DNA of 64,000 bases, taken from the NCBI GenBank assembly GCA_016703945.1, contig JADJBC010000044.1:372001-436000 (forward strand), in the 5' to 3' direction. The notes under the pieces were generated by a model. It had not been told where the DNA came from. It ran no database searches and saw nothing but the letters and a program-made list of their open reading frames with translations. The stretch's first letter is position 1; each line of letters begins with the position of its first letter. This DNA comes from Candidatus Aalborgicola danicus. GTDB taxonomy: Bacteria; Pseudomonadota; Gammaproteobacteria; Burkholderiales; Burkholderiaceae_C. Shown in pieces: positions 17,161 through 25,108 of the stretch. The position numbers and the translations under genes are program-made.

Positions 17161-18120
17161 ATGAAATCTATTTTGGTATTGGGTGGGACCGGCTTTGTCG
17201 GCTCTCAGGTCTGTGAAAAACTGGCGCAACAAGGTTTGTGCGTGGTACTGCCCACACGGCGCAGCAGCAACGCGCGTCATTTGCAGCATTTACCCGGCTT
17301 GACGGTTTTGGAGATGGATGTGCATGACGAGCGTGCGTTGAGCCAGGCTGCCGCAGGACAGGACGCCATCGTCAACCTGATTGCCATCCTGCACGGCGAC
17401 GCGGCGGCATTTGACAAGGCCCATGTGGTGTTGCCACAGAAACTTGCGCGTGTCTGCCAGGCCCAAGCCATTGGAAAGCTGGTGCATGTGAGCGCACTGG
17501 GCGTGAATGACGCACAACCTGGCGCAGCCCCTTCCGAATACCTGCGCAGCAAAGGGCGTGGCGAAGCTGTTTTGCAGCGTGCGGCCGCTGAGTCAGCGAT
17601 GGAGTTGACCATCCTGCGGCCCAGTGTGATTTTTGGTGCCAAAGACCAATTCCTCAATCTGTTTGCCCGCCTGCAGTCGGTGTTTCCGGTGATGCCCTTG
17701 GCGGGCGCGAATGCACGTTTTCAACCGGTGTGGGTTGACGATGTCGCCACTGCCATCGTGCGCAGCCTGGAGCGCAGCATTAACAGCCCATCTGGGGCGC
17801 CTGCCGTACGCATCCTGGAGGCGGTTGGCCCCGACACTTATACGTTGAAAGAACTGGTGCAGATGGCTGCGCAGCTCAGCAGCATCAACCATGGTCGCGG
17901 CCGACCGGTGATTGCATTACCCGACTGGATGGGTCGGCTCCAAGCTTTGCTGATGGAGAAAGCGCCCGGCCCGACGCTGATGAGCCGAGACAACCTCGAC
18001 TCCATGAAAGTGGACAACGTGGCCACGGGCACCCTGCCCGGATTGGAGGCACTGGGCATTACACCGGCTCGATTGGAGCCCATTGCGCGGGAATATTTGC
18101 GAAAGACCCCGCGCGCTTAG
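17161..18120 (+). CDS. NDUFA9-like NAD(P)-binding atypical short-chain dehydrogenase
   Basis: A 319-residue Rossmann-fold protein of the extended/atypical SDR group often called complex I NDUFA9-like. The nucleotide motif VLGGTGFVGSQV is at residues 6-17, the SALGVN and SEYLRSKGRGE (YxxxK-like) segments are in the middle, and FGAKDQFLNLFARL and PVWVDDVA are typical of the NDUFA9-like subgroup. Bacterial members are not complex I subunits; a role in NAD(P)-dependent sugar or quinone chemistry has been suggested, and function remains uncertain. Its C-terminus marks the left edge of the accessory region. Confidence 0.9.
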   Translation: MKSILVLGGTGFVGSQVCEKLAQQGLCVVLPTRRSSNARHLQHLPGLTVLEMDVHDERALSQAAAGQDAIVNLIAILHGDAAAFDKAHVVLPQKLARVCQAQAIGKLVHVSALGVNDAQPGAAPSEYLRSKGRGEAVLQRAAAESAMELTILRPSVIFGAKDQFLNLFARLQSVFPVMPLAGANARFQPVWVDDVATAIVRSLERSINSPSGAPAVRILEAVGPDTYTLKELVQMAAQLSSINHGRGRPVIALPDWMGRLQALLMEKAPGPTLMSRDNLDSMKVDNVATGTLPGLEALGITPARLEPIAREYLRKTPRA

Positions 18121-18170
18121 TGCCCGCCGTTATGCAGTAGTTGTCCGTGCGGCTTGAGCAGGAAAATTAA

Positions 18171-18207
18171 CCGTGCAATATTTCTATAGGATGGTAGTAT
18201 TGCACGG
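18171..18207 (+). promoter_or_regulatory. Operator-like inverted repeat abutting the AAA_14 start codon
   Basis: Perfect 10-base arms CCGTGCAATA (18171-18180) and TATTGCACGG (18198-18207) with a 17-base spacer; the right arm ends immediately before the ATG at 18208. The position would let a bound protein block transcription start or ribosome loading, and an RNA form would sequester the start. Function is inferred from symmetry only. Confidence 0.55.
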
Positions 18208-19410
18208 ATGTCTGAGCGACTCATTGCCCCCGAATTGGATACTCTTTTGGCCGAATTTCCGGCTGTGGTGCTGCTCGGCCCGCGGCAAGTGGGCAAAACT
18301 ACCCTAGCGCTGGATCTGGTGAGGGCGCGAGATGAAAAAACAGCGCTCTATCTCGATCTGGAATTACCTTCTGCCCAGAGACAACTCGACGATGCCGAAG
18401 GGTTTTTGATGTCCCATGCGCAACGCCTGGTCGTGCTGGATGAGGTGCAGCGCCTGCCAGGGCTGTTTGCAGTATTGCGCGGTGTGATCGACCAGCGCCG
18501 CCGCGCGGGTGAGCAGGCGGGGCAGTTCCTATTGTTGGGCTCAGCTTCTGGCGCTCTGCTGGGGCAGGCCAGCGAGAGTTTGGCGGGGCGCATCGCAACC
18601 TTGGAGTTAACACCGTTCCAGGCCCGCGAGCTGATTCGAGTGGACGCAGTAGTGTCGGAGCGCGACGTAGCCTACAACCGGCTCTGGGTGCGTGGTGGCT
18701 TCCCGCTGTCGTGGCTGGCTGCTAGCGACGCGGCCAGTTTGCGCTGGCGCGATGCCTTTATCAGCACCTATCTGGAGCGCGACATTCCGGCCCTGGGTCC
18801 GCGCATTCCCGCCACCACGCTGCGCCGTTTATGGACCATGCTGGCGCACCACCAGGGGCAGTTGCTCAACCAGGCGCAGTTGGCGGCCGCCCTGGCCGTC
18901 AGCGGACAAAGCGTGGCGCGGTACATCGACCTGCTGTGCGACCTGATGCTGGTGCGCCGCCTGCCCGCATGGAGCGGCAACGTCGGCAAGCGCTTGGTGC
19001 GCGCACCCAAGGTCTATGTGCGCGACAGCGGCCTGGTGCATGCCCTGTTGGGCCTGCGTGATCTGGGCAGCGTGCTGGCCCACCCCATCGCCGGGGCGAG
19101 CTGGGAGGGGTTGGTGTTGGAGCAATTGCTGGCCGCCGCGCCGCAGGCACAGGCCAGCTTTTACCGCACCTCCCACGGTGCTGAGGCCGACCTGGTGTTG
19201 ACGTGGCCCAGTGGGAAAACCTGCGTGGTCGAGATCAAACGCTCCAGCGCACCCACCGTGTCGCGCGGATTTCACCAGGCTGCGCTGGATGTGAAGGCGC
19301 AACACAAGTTGCTGGTGGCGCCGGTGGAGCGCAGCTACGCAGTGCGTGAAGGGATTGAGGTCATGCATCCGCTGCAGGCGGTGGCGTATCTGGCGCAACT
19401 GTTCGATTGA
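18208..19410 (+). CDS. AAA_14 / DUF4143 family ATPase
   Basis: A 400-residue protein with an N-terminal P-loop ATPase (Walker A GPRQVGKTT at 24-32, Walker B LVVLDE at 74-79, sensor-like LLGSAS), followed by a winged-helix-like segment (LLNQAQLAAALAVSGQSVARYIDLL) and a C-terminal DUF4143 restriction-nuclease-like domain (GLVLEQLL, then GAEADLVL and CVVEIKRS, the D...ExK pattern). Such genes are common, mobile and of unknown role; toxin-antitoxin or defence functions have been proposed for some. No ribosome site is clear because an inverted repeat touches the start codon. It begins the accessory region between the NDUFA9-like gene and argG. Confidence 0.92.
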   Translation: MSERLIAPELDTLLAEFPAVVLLGPRQVGKTTLALDLVRARDEKTALYLDLELPSAQRQLDDAEGFLMSHAQRLVVLDEVQRLPGLFAVLRGVIDQRRRAGEQAGQFLLLGSASGALLGQASESLAGRIATLELTPFQARELIRVDAVVSERDVAYNRLWVRGGFPLSWLAASDAASLRWRDAFISTYLERDIPALGPRIPATTLRRLWTMLAHHQGQLLNQAQLAAALAVSGQSVARYIDLLCDLMLVRRLPAWSGNVGKRLVRAPKVYVRDSGLVHALLGLRDLGSVLAHPIAGASWEGLVLEQLLAAAPQAQASFYRTSHGAEADLVLTWPSGKTCVVEIKRSSAPTVSRGFHQAALDVKAQHKLLVAPVERSYAVREGIEVMHPLQAVAYLAQLFD

Positions 19411-19440
19411 TGGGTGGCCCGACCTCAGGCGCTCTTCTGT

Positions 19441-19497
19441 TGCTATGTTGTTGATAGCATATAGAGACCATTTCTCGAGGGCTAGCGGCCAATTTCA
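19441..19497 (+). repeat. Comamonadaceae-type intergenic repeat, copy 2
   Basis: Reads tgctatgttgttgatagc, a variable middle, then gagggctagcggccaattt, one of the best-conserved copies in the window. It lies between the AAA_14 gene and fic. Confidence 0.8.
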
Positions 19498-19626
19498 CCT
19501 AAGAGATGCCGCAAAACCGGCTTGCCAACCCACCCAATACTCTGTTCAAGCCTGCTTTCATATTTGTGCACAAAATTAAAGAATGCCTTAATGTGATTCA
19601 ACTCCATTAAAGAAGTCTTTCGCACC

Positions 19627-20772
19627 ATGCGTACTACCGGCACCTACACACCCTCCACCACCATGGGCGAATTGGTGCAGGCTTTCGTGCCGCATGCGCT
19701 GCCGCCTGCCAAGCCTGTGCTGGCGGTCGAAAGTTATGTGGAAGCCAACCGCGTGGCCGAGCTGGCGCTGGCCCGGTTGTCGGGGGTGGCAGGGCTGGTG
19801 CCTTCGGTAGATTGGTTGCTCTACAGCGCCATCCGCAAAGAGGCGCTGCTGACCTCGCAGATTGAAGGCACACAAGCCACGCTGGCAGACCTGTTTGACG
19901 CAGAAGCGGGTTTTGCGGTCAGCAACACCGACGACGTGGAAGAGGTCACCAACTACCTGCGCGCCTTCCGGCCGGTGCAGACGCAACTGCGTGACCCGGC
20001 GGGGCTCCCTTTAAGCGTGCGTTTGCTGTGCGATGCACACCGGCTGCTGATGGACGGTGTGCGCGGCAACGGCAAGCAGCCGGGCGAGTTGCGCCGCTCA
20101 CAAAACTGGATTGGCGGCACGCGGCCTGGCAACGCGGTGTTTGTGCCGCCACCGCCTGAGCGGGTGCCCGCACTGCTGGCAGACCTTGAGCGCTTCATCC
20201 ATGACACTGCGCAACCCTTGCAGCCGCTGGTGAAGACAGCACTGATCCATCTGCAGTTTGAGACGATTCACCCGTTCCTGGATGGAAATGGCCGTATCGG
20301 GCGCCTGCTGATTGCCGCCATGTTGGAGCATTGGCGCTTGTTGCCCGAGCCCTTGATGTACCTCAGCGGCTACCTGAAGCAACACCAGGCCGAGTATTGC
20401 CGCCGCCTTTCCAACGTGCGCCTTGAGGGCGACTGGGAAGGCTGGGTGGCGTTTTTCTTGGAAGGCGTGGCCGTGGCTGCGCAGGATGCTGAGCGCAACA
20501 TTGTGTCGATTGCCACGCTGCTCGCCAACGACCGTCGCAGTTTGCTGGTTGCGCCCAAAGCCGGGCCTAGCAGCTACCGCTTGTTTGAAATGCTGCCCAT
20601 GATGCCGCGCTTCACCATTGACCAGGTACGCCAGAAGCTGGCCACCAGCTTTCCTACCGCCACCGCGGCGGTCAAGGTGCTGGAAGATTTGGGCATCGTG
20701 ACCGAGCTGACCGGGCAGAAGAAAAACCGCAGCTACAGTTACACCGCGTACATTGCGTTGCTGGCTGAATAA
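19627..20772 (+). CDS. Fic-domain protein (probable AMPylase)
   Basis: A 381-residue Fic protein. An N-terminal Fic_N region carries the auto-inhibitory motif TSQIEG (residues 76-81; Glu80 is the expected inhibitory residue), making this a class II (self-inhibited) Fic. The catalytic loop HPFLDGNGRIGR is complete at 215-226 with His215 and the phosphate-binding GNGR. A C-terminal winged helix (about 310-380) could bind DNA. These enzymes usually transfer AMP from ATP to a target hydroxyl; the target is unknown. The upstream gap has direct repeats ATTAAAGAA at 19575 and 19606. Class II Fic genes often accompany type I restriction loci, which fits the HsdR remnant right after it. Confidence 0.95.
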   Translation: MRTTGTYTPSTTMGELVQAFVPHALPPAKPVLAVESYVEANRVAELALARLSGVAGLVPSVDWLLYSAIRKEALLTSQIEGTQATLADLFDAEAGFAVSNTDDVEEVTNYLRAFRPVQTQLRDPAGLPLSVRLLCDAHRLLMDGVRGNGKQPGELRRSQNWIGGTRPGNAVFVPPPPERVPALLADLERFIHDTAQPLQPLVKTALIHLQFETIHPFLDGNGRIGRLLIAAMLEHWRLLPEPLMYLSGYLKQHQAEYCRRLSNVRLEGDWEGWVAFFLEGVAVAAQDAERNIVSIATLLANDRRSLLVAPKAGPSSYRLFEMLPMMPRFTIDQVRQKLATSFPTATAAVKVLEDLGIVTELTGQKKNRSYSYTAYIALLAE

Positions 20773-20808
20773 GAGTCCAAAAGAGCACAAACGGGAAGAA
20801 CTAAGCCA

Positions 20809-21115
20809 ATGATTTTCAGCGAAGACTCAAGAGTCAAAATCCCCTGCATCCTTTACTTGGTGCGGCTTGGTTATCAATACCTTTCCCTTAAGGGCGCCTC
20901 ATGGGATGAAGAAACCAATAACCTGGTGCTGCTGACCCGGCTGAAGCAGCCCGCACAGCGCCTTGCCTATACGCAAGCGGCCATTGCGCATGGGTGGTCG
21001 CGCAATGTGCTGAATATCCACATTGAAACCAGCTTGTTGGAGCCCACCGGGCAAGCAGTCATCAACTTCAACGAACGGCTGCCAGCACGGGGCAGTGATT
21101 TGGCGAGGCAGTCAC
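20809..21115 (+). pseudogene. Fused remnant: HsdR N-terminus joined to YhcG/DUF1016-like fragment
   Basis: An open frame begins at 20809 with about 37 residues like the N-terminus of type I restriction subunit R (EDSRVKIPCILYLVRLGYQY and GASWDEETN). It then passes in frame into about 60 residues like the N-terminal part of YhcG/DUF1016 nuclease-associated proteins (QPAQRLAYTQAAIAHGWSRN, INFNERLPARGSDLAR). After about 21115 the frame continues to 21399 through a terminator hairpin and antisense argG-like sequence, so it is no longer a gene. Neither parent is complete. I read it as a deletion scar from a lost restriction locus. Confidence 0.72.
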
Positions 21116-21118
21116 CCA

Positions 21119-21150
21119 AAGCCCGCCAAGCTTCCACTTGGCGGGCTTTG
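21119..21150. terminator. Strong hairpin next to the displaced argG end
   Basis: A 13-base perfect inverted repeat, AAAGCCCGCCAAG and CTTGGCGGGCTTT, with a 6-base loop. It sits 22 bases beyond the argG-like stop codon at 21173, the same place as the real argG terminator at 23135-23156, so it probably belonged to an argG copy. Confidence 0.75.
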
Positions 21151-21170
21151 TCTTTGGGGCTTCAACCGAG

Positions 21171-21217
21171 GCTTACTTACCCAGCTTCAAAAAGTTATCC
21201 CCCTTGCCCAACTCCAG
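21171..21217 (-). pseudogene. Displaced copy of the argG 3' end
   Basis: On the minus strand this encodes LLELGKGDNFLKLGK and a stop, against LLELGKGDDFLKLGK at the real argG end (23179-23225). The 47 bases differ at four positions: one amino-acid change and otherwise synonymous changes, the pattern of diverged coding DNA rather than a fresh duplication. Nothing upstream of these codons resembles argG. Together with the real end it forms a direct repeat around a 2-kb segment, like the two ends of an integrated element. Confidence 0.8.
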
Positions 21218-21507
21218 TAAGGTACCACCGCTTTTTTTGGCATGGTGGGTGCTTTGGGGGGCGAGATCGTTCTGTCTTTCAGTACATCGTCACCACGACC
21301 AAGCAACCTCCGACGGAGTTCCAAAAACAACCATGGCTTCGCCTGGAACTGCGCGGCGCGCCTTCCACCGAACGTTTGTTACGTTGTGATCTGCCATGAG
21401 CGACATCCAACTCACCGCTAGCGAATATTCCACCGGTAAAACGCCCGGCGGGTCCATAGATGCACCTGTGCGTGCGCTGCGCAACCGTAAATCGAAAGAA
21501 AAACCCC
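21218..21507 (+). other. Degraded segment with possible gene fragments
   Basis: No intact gene. The frame ending at 21399 encodes QYIVTTTKQPPTEFQKQPWL and more, which looks like the C-terminal end of some protein but I cannot name it. A 39-codon frame starts at 21396 (MSDIQLTASEYSTG) and ends at 21515, overlapping the next gene by 8 bases; it could be a leader peptide or debris. Confidence 0.4.
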
Positions 21508-22965
21508 ATGCGTGATGTGCAGTACTGGGCCAGCCTGGTGCATGAGCTGTGCGCCATGCCGCATGAAGCGGGCTGGGTAGAGTTCAAACTCAACAATGCT
21601 GAGCCACAGGAAATTGGGGAATACATTTCTGCCTTGGCCAATGCTTGCGCCCTTGACGGCAAAGCCCATGCCTACCTGCTGTGGGGTGTAGAGGACGCTA
21701 CCCATGAATTGCTGGGCACGTCGTTTGACCCGTTCAGCAAGCGTGTGGGCAATGAGGAGCTGGAGAGCTGGCTGTTGCGCCAGCTCACGCCCAAGCTGGG
21801 TTTTCAGTTTATTCCGATGGAGGTGAATGGCAAAAGGCTTGTGCTGCTGGAGATTGACTGCGCGACACGGCATCCGGTGCAGTTTGCCGGGTCTGAGTTC
21901 ATTCGGGTGGGCTCGTACAAAAAGCGCTTGAAGGACTTCCCCGAGAAAGAGCGTGCGCTTTGGCGGGCGTTGGATGCCACACCTTTTGAGCGATTGCCAG
22001 CCGCCGAAAAGCAGACCGGAGACGAGGTTTTGAGGCTACTGGACTACCCCAGTTATTTTGATTTGGTCGGGCGTGCTTTGCCCGATGGGCACAGTGCCAT
22101 TTTGGAAGCGCTGGCAGCCGACCGTTTGATTGAAGCGGCGGGCGGTGGGCATTGGAATGTGCTGAATGTGGGAGCCATTTTGTTGGCCAAGCAGTTGTCT
22201 GACTTTGGCCGTTTGCAGCGCAAAGCGGTGCGGGTGGTGGTTTACAAAGGCAAGGGCCGGGTAGAGACCCTGCGCGAGCAAATGGGTGCCAAAGGCTACG
22301 CCTGTGGTTTTGAGGGCTTGGTGGGCTTCATTAACAATTTGCTGCCGGTGAATGAGGTGATTGGCCGGGCCTTGCGCAAGGCGGTGCCGGTGTACCCCGA
22401 GTTGGCGATTCGGGAGTTGGTAGCCAATGCGCTGATTCACCAAGACTTATCGGTCAGTGGAAGCGGGCCGATGGTGGAGATTTTTGACGACCGCATGGAG
22501 ATCACCAACCCTGGCGTGCCCTTGGTCGATCCCTCGCGCATGCTCGACAGCCCGCCCAGGTCGCGCAATGAGCGGCTGGCTTCGCTAATGCGGCGCATGG
22601 GCATTTGCGAAGAGCGTGGCAGCGGGGTGGATAAGGTGGTGTTTCAAACCGAGTTTTTTCAATTACCGGCGCCGGCTTTTGAAGTTACGGGTGACTCCAC
22701 GCGCAGCACATTGTTTGCACCGCGTGCCTTAACGAAAATGGAACAGGGCGACCGTGTAAGGGCGGTGTATTTGCATGCCTGCTTGCGCTACGTAGAGCGC
22801 GAGTTCATGACCAACACGACTCTGCGGGAGCGCTTTGGCATTGACGCCAAGAATAGTGCCACCGCTTCGCGGCTGATCAAAGAGGCACTGGGGGCCGGTG
22901 TTATCCGCTTGCAGGACCCCAACGCGCCACCCAAGACCCGGCGTTATCTGCCGCACTGGGCCTGA
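21508..22965 (+). CDS. AlbA_2-domain ATP-binding regulator (COG2865-like)
   Basis: A 485-residue protein. The N-terminal AlbA_2 (formerly AAA_4) domain shows EAGWVEFKLNNAEPQEIGEY, YLLWGVED and SEFIRVGSYKKRL. The middle has a GHKL-type HATPase motif (LAIRELVANALIHQD, then EIFDDRMEITNPG and ERGSGVDK). The C-terminal part (about 400-485) resembles a winged helix. Such proteins are thought to be transcriptional regulators or nucleic-acid-binding ATPases and often sit in islands and beside restriction genes. It is the only intact gene between the two argG ends. The start at 21508 is the most family-like, with an A-rich, weak ribosome site. Confidence 0.88.
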   Translation: MRDVQYWASLVHELCAMPHEAGWVEFKLNNAEPQEIGEYISALANACALDGKAHAYLLWGVEDATHELLGTSFDPFSKRVGNEELESWLLRQLTPKLGFQFIPMEVNGKRLVLLEIDCATRHPVQFAGSEFIRVGSYKKRLKDFPEKERALWRALDATPFERLPAAEKQTGDEVLRLLDYPSYFDLVGRALPDGHSAILEALAADRLIEAAGGGHWNVLNVGAILLAKQLSDFGRLQRKAVRVVVYKGKGRVETLREQMGAKGYACGFEGLVGFINNLLPVNEVIGRALRKAVPVYPELAIRELVANALIHQDLSVSGSGPMVEIFDDRMEITNPGVPLVDPSRMLDSPPRSRNERLASLMRRMGICEERGSGVDKVVFQTEFFQLPAPAFEVTGDSTRSTLFAPRALTKMEQGDRVRAVYLHACLRYVEREFMTNTTLRERFGIDAKNSATASRLIKEALGAGVIRLQDPNAPPKTRRYLPHWA

Positions 22966-23134
22966 ATTTGCTTGCTGGGTGATTGATGCAATCAGGCAAT
23001 CGCCCTGAGTTGCCGAAAAAAGTCTATATGAATCAATAGCTTGAGGATCTGCGGGTACTTGCTGGGTACTTGATAGATTCGCGTGGCCTATGAAGGCTGA
23101 AATCCCGGTCAAAGGTGGGATGAGCTGAATCAAC

Positions 23135-23156
23135 AAAGCCCGCTTTCGCGGGCTTT
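23135..23156. terminator. argG terminator (bidirectional)
   Basis: Inverted repeat AAAGCCCGC / GCGGGCTTT with a tight 4-base loop and T-rich flanks, between the converging AlbA_2 gene and argG. It can serve both. Confidence 0.8.
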
Positions 23157-23180
23157 GTCTTAGGGCCGGGGCGTGTCGGC

Positions 23181-24512
23181 TTACTTCCCTAACTTCAAAA
23201 AGTCATCCCCCTTGCCCAACTCCAGCAGCCCGGCGTTGGAATAAACCTGCAGCTTGGCCCGCGTATCGGTGATGTCCAGATTACGCATGGTCAACTGCCC
23301 AATCCGATCCAGCGGCGAAAACGGCGCATCCTCCACCTTCTCCATGCTCAAGCGCTCGGGCGCGTAGGTTAGGTTGGGTGACTCGGTGTTGAGCAGCGAG
23401 TAGTCATTGCCCCGGCGCAGCTCCACCGTCACGGTGCCGGTGATGGCGCTGGCGATCCAGCGCTGGGCGGTTTCGCGCAGCATGATGGCCTGGCTGTCGA
23501 ACCAGCGGCCCTGGTACAGCAGGCGGCCCAGTTTGCGGCCGTTGTCGCGGTATTGCTCAATCGTGTCTTCGTTGTGGATGCCGGTGACCAAACGCTCGTA
23601 GGCGATGAACAGCAGCGCCAGGCCGGGGGCTTCATAAATGCCGCGGCTCTTGGCTTCGATGATGCGGTTTTCGATCTGGTCACTCATGCCCAGGCCGTGG
23701 CGGCCGCCGATGCGGTTGGCTTCCAGAATCAGCGTCACCAGGTCGGGATACTCGACACCGTTCAGGGCGACGGGGCGGCCTTCTTCAAAGCGCACCGATA
23801 CCTCTTCGGCCTTGACGACGCAGTCGTCGCGCCAGAACGGCACGCCCATGATCGGGTTGACGATCCTGATGCCGCTGTTCAAAAACTCCAGGTCCTTGGC
23901 CTCGTGCGTGGCGCCCAGCATGTTGCTGTCGGTGCTGTAGGCCTTTTCGGCCGACATCTTGTAGCCAAAGCCGTGCGCCGTCATGAAGGCGCTCATCTCG
24001 GCGCGGCCACCCAGTTCGTCGATAAAGGCCTGGTCCAGCCAAGGCTTGTAGATCTTGAGCGCGGGGTTGGTCAGCAGGCCATAGCGGTAGAAGCGCTCGA
24101 TGTCGTTGCCCTTGAAGGTGCTGCCATCGCCCCAGATGTTGACATCGTCCTGCTTCATCGCGCTGACCAGCATGGTGCCGGTCACGGCGCGGCCCAGCGG
24201 CGTGGTGTTGAAGTAGGTCTGGCCCGCAGTGGTGATGTGGAAGGCGCCGCTTTGCAGCGCGGCAATGCCTTCGGACGCCAGTTGGGGGCGGCAATCGACC
24301 AGGCGGGCTTTTTCAGCGCCGTATTCCATGGCCTTGCGCGGGATTTCGTCGTAGTCGGCCTCGTCCGGTTGGCCCAGGTTGGCGGTGTAGGCGTAGGGCA
24401 GGGCGCCCTTGAGCTTCATCCAGTGCAGGGCGGCACTGGTGTCCAGGCCACCGGAGAAGGCGATGCCGACCTTTTGGCCGACGGGAGTGTTTTGTAGAAT
24501 AGTGTTTGACAT
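23181..24512 (-). CDS. argG: Argininosuccinate synthase
   Basis: A 443-residue enzyme joining citrulline and aspartate with ATP in arginine synthesis. The pyrophosphatase-loop motif AFSGGLDTSAALHWMKLKG is near the N-terminus and DGSTFKGNDIERFYRYG is typical of the longer, E. coli-like ArgG subtype. The length agrees with this subtype. The gene follows ppnP on the same strand with an 80-base gap that holds an intergenic repeat. Its 3' end is the right boundary of the accessory region and is duplicated, in diverged form, at 21171-21217. Confidence 0.97.
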   Translation of the reverse strand: MSNTILQNTPVGQKVGIAFSGGLDTSAALHWMKLKGALPYAYTANLGQPDEADYDEIPRKAMEYGAEKARLVDCRPQLASEGIAALQSGAFHITTAGQTYFNTTPLGRAVTGTMLVSAMKQDDVNIWGDGSTFKGNDIERFYRYGLLTNPALKIYKPWLDQAFIDELGGRAEMSAFMTAHGFGYKMSAEKAYSTDSNMLGATHEAKDLEFLNSGIRIVNPIMGVPFWRDDCVVKAEEVSVRFEEGRPVALNGVEYPDLVTLILEANRIGGRHGLGMSDQIENRIIEAKSRGIYEAPGLALLFIAYERLVTGIHNEDTIEQYRDNGRKLGRLLYQGRWFDSQAIMLRETAQRWIASAITGTVTVELRRGNDYSLLNTESPNLTYAPERLSMEKVEDAPFSPLDRIGQLTMRNLDITDTRAKLQVYSNAGLLELGKGDDFLKLGK

Positions 24513-24565
24513 AATTGGCCTCTAGCCCTCGCAGAATATGCGTGAGCAGCTATTAAAAATGTAGC
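24513..24565 (-). repeat. Comamonadaceae-type intergenic repeat, copy 3
   Basis: Reads aattggcctctagccctcg, a middle of gcagaatatgcgtgagc and an end agctattaaaaatgtagc. It starts directly before the argG start codon, so it is part of the argG leader. Confidence 0.8.
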
Positions 24566-24592
24566 GCCTCTGAGCTGGGTCGCTGCCCAGGT

Positions 24593-24913
24593 TCAACCGA
24601 AGTGGCAGATGTAGTGGTAAGCCTCGGTCACCCGAATGTCGAACTTGGCGTTGCCCGGCACGCTGAATTGCTCACCGGTGCTGGACTTCACCCACGTGTC
24701 GGTTCCGGCAAGTTTGTATTCGCAGCTGCCGGCCACGCATTCCATGATCTCGGGCGCACCGGTGTTAAAGGTCAAAGTGGACGGCAGGATCACGCCGACC
24801 GACTTCTTGGTGCCGTCCGCAAAGGTGATGCCGTGGCTGACACACTTGCCATCAAAGTACACATTGGCCTGGGTGGTAACAGTGACATTGGGGATCTGGG
24901 TGGTCGTGGTCAT
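24593..24913 (-). CDS. ppnP: Pyrimidine/purine nucleoside phosphorylase PpnP
   Basis: A 106-residue single-cupin protein of the DUF1255/YaiE family. The characteristic stretches NVYFDGKCVSHGITFADGTK, GVILPSTLTFNTGAPEIMEC and GEQFSVPGNAKFDIRV are present. The E. coli homologue phosphorolyses several nucleosides. The ATG at 24913 is chosen over one 15 codons upstream because the family begins near here. Confidence 0.94.
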   Translation of the reverse strand: MTTTTQIPNVTVTTQANVYFDGKCVSHGITFADGTKKSVGVILPSTLTFNTGAPEIMECVAGSCEYKLAGTDTWVKSSTGEQFSVPGNAKFDIRVTEAYHYICHFG

Positions 24914-25108
24914 GGTGTTGGATGCTTTGGTCTTGGAGAGAAGTGGTGGCGCGTACAACAGGTGCGCGCCAAGTCGGGTCAGCCTGCGATTTTAGGCGAA
25001 TCACTTTTGGCGTCAGTATTGGCGCGCCGTTGTCTTTGTTGTGACAAACAAACTCGGTATGCCACCCCCAAAATGTGCACAAATAACTATTTTTAGGAGA
25101 CCCGAATC

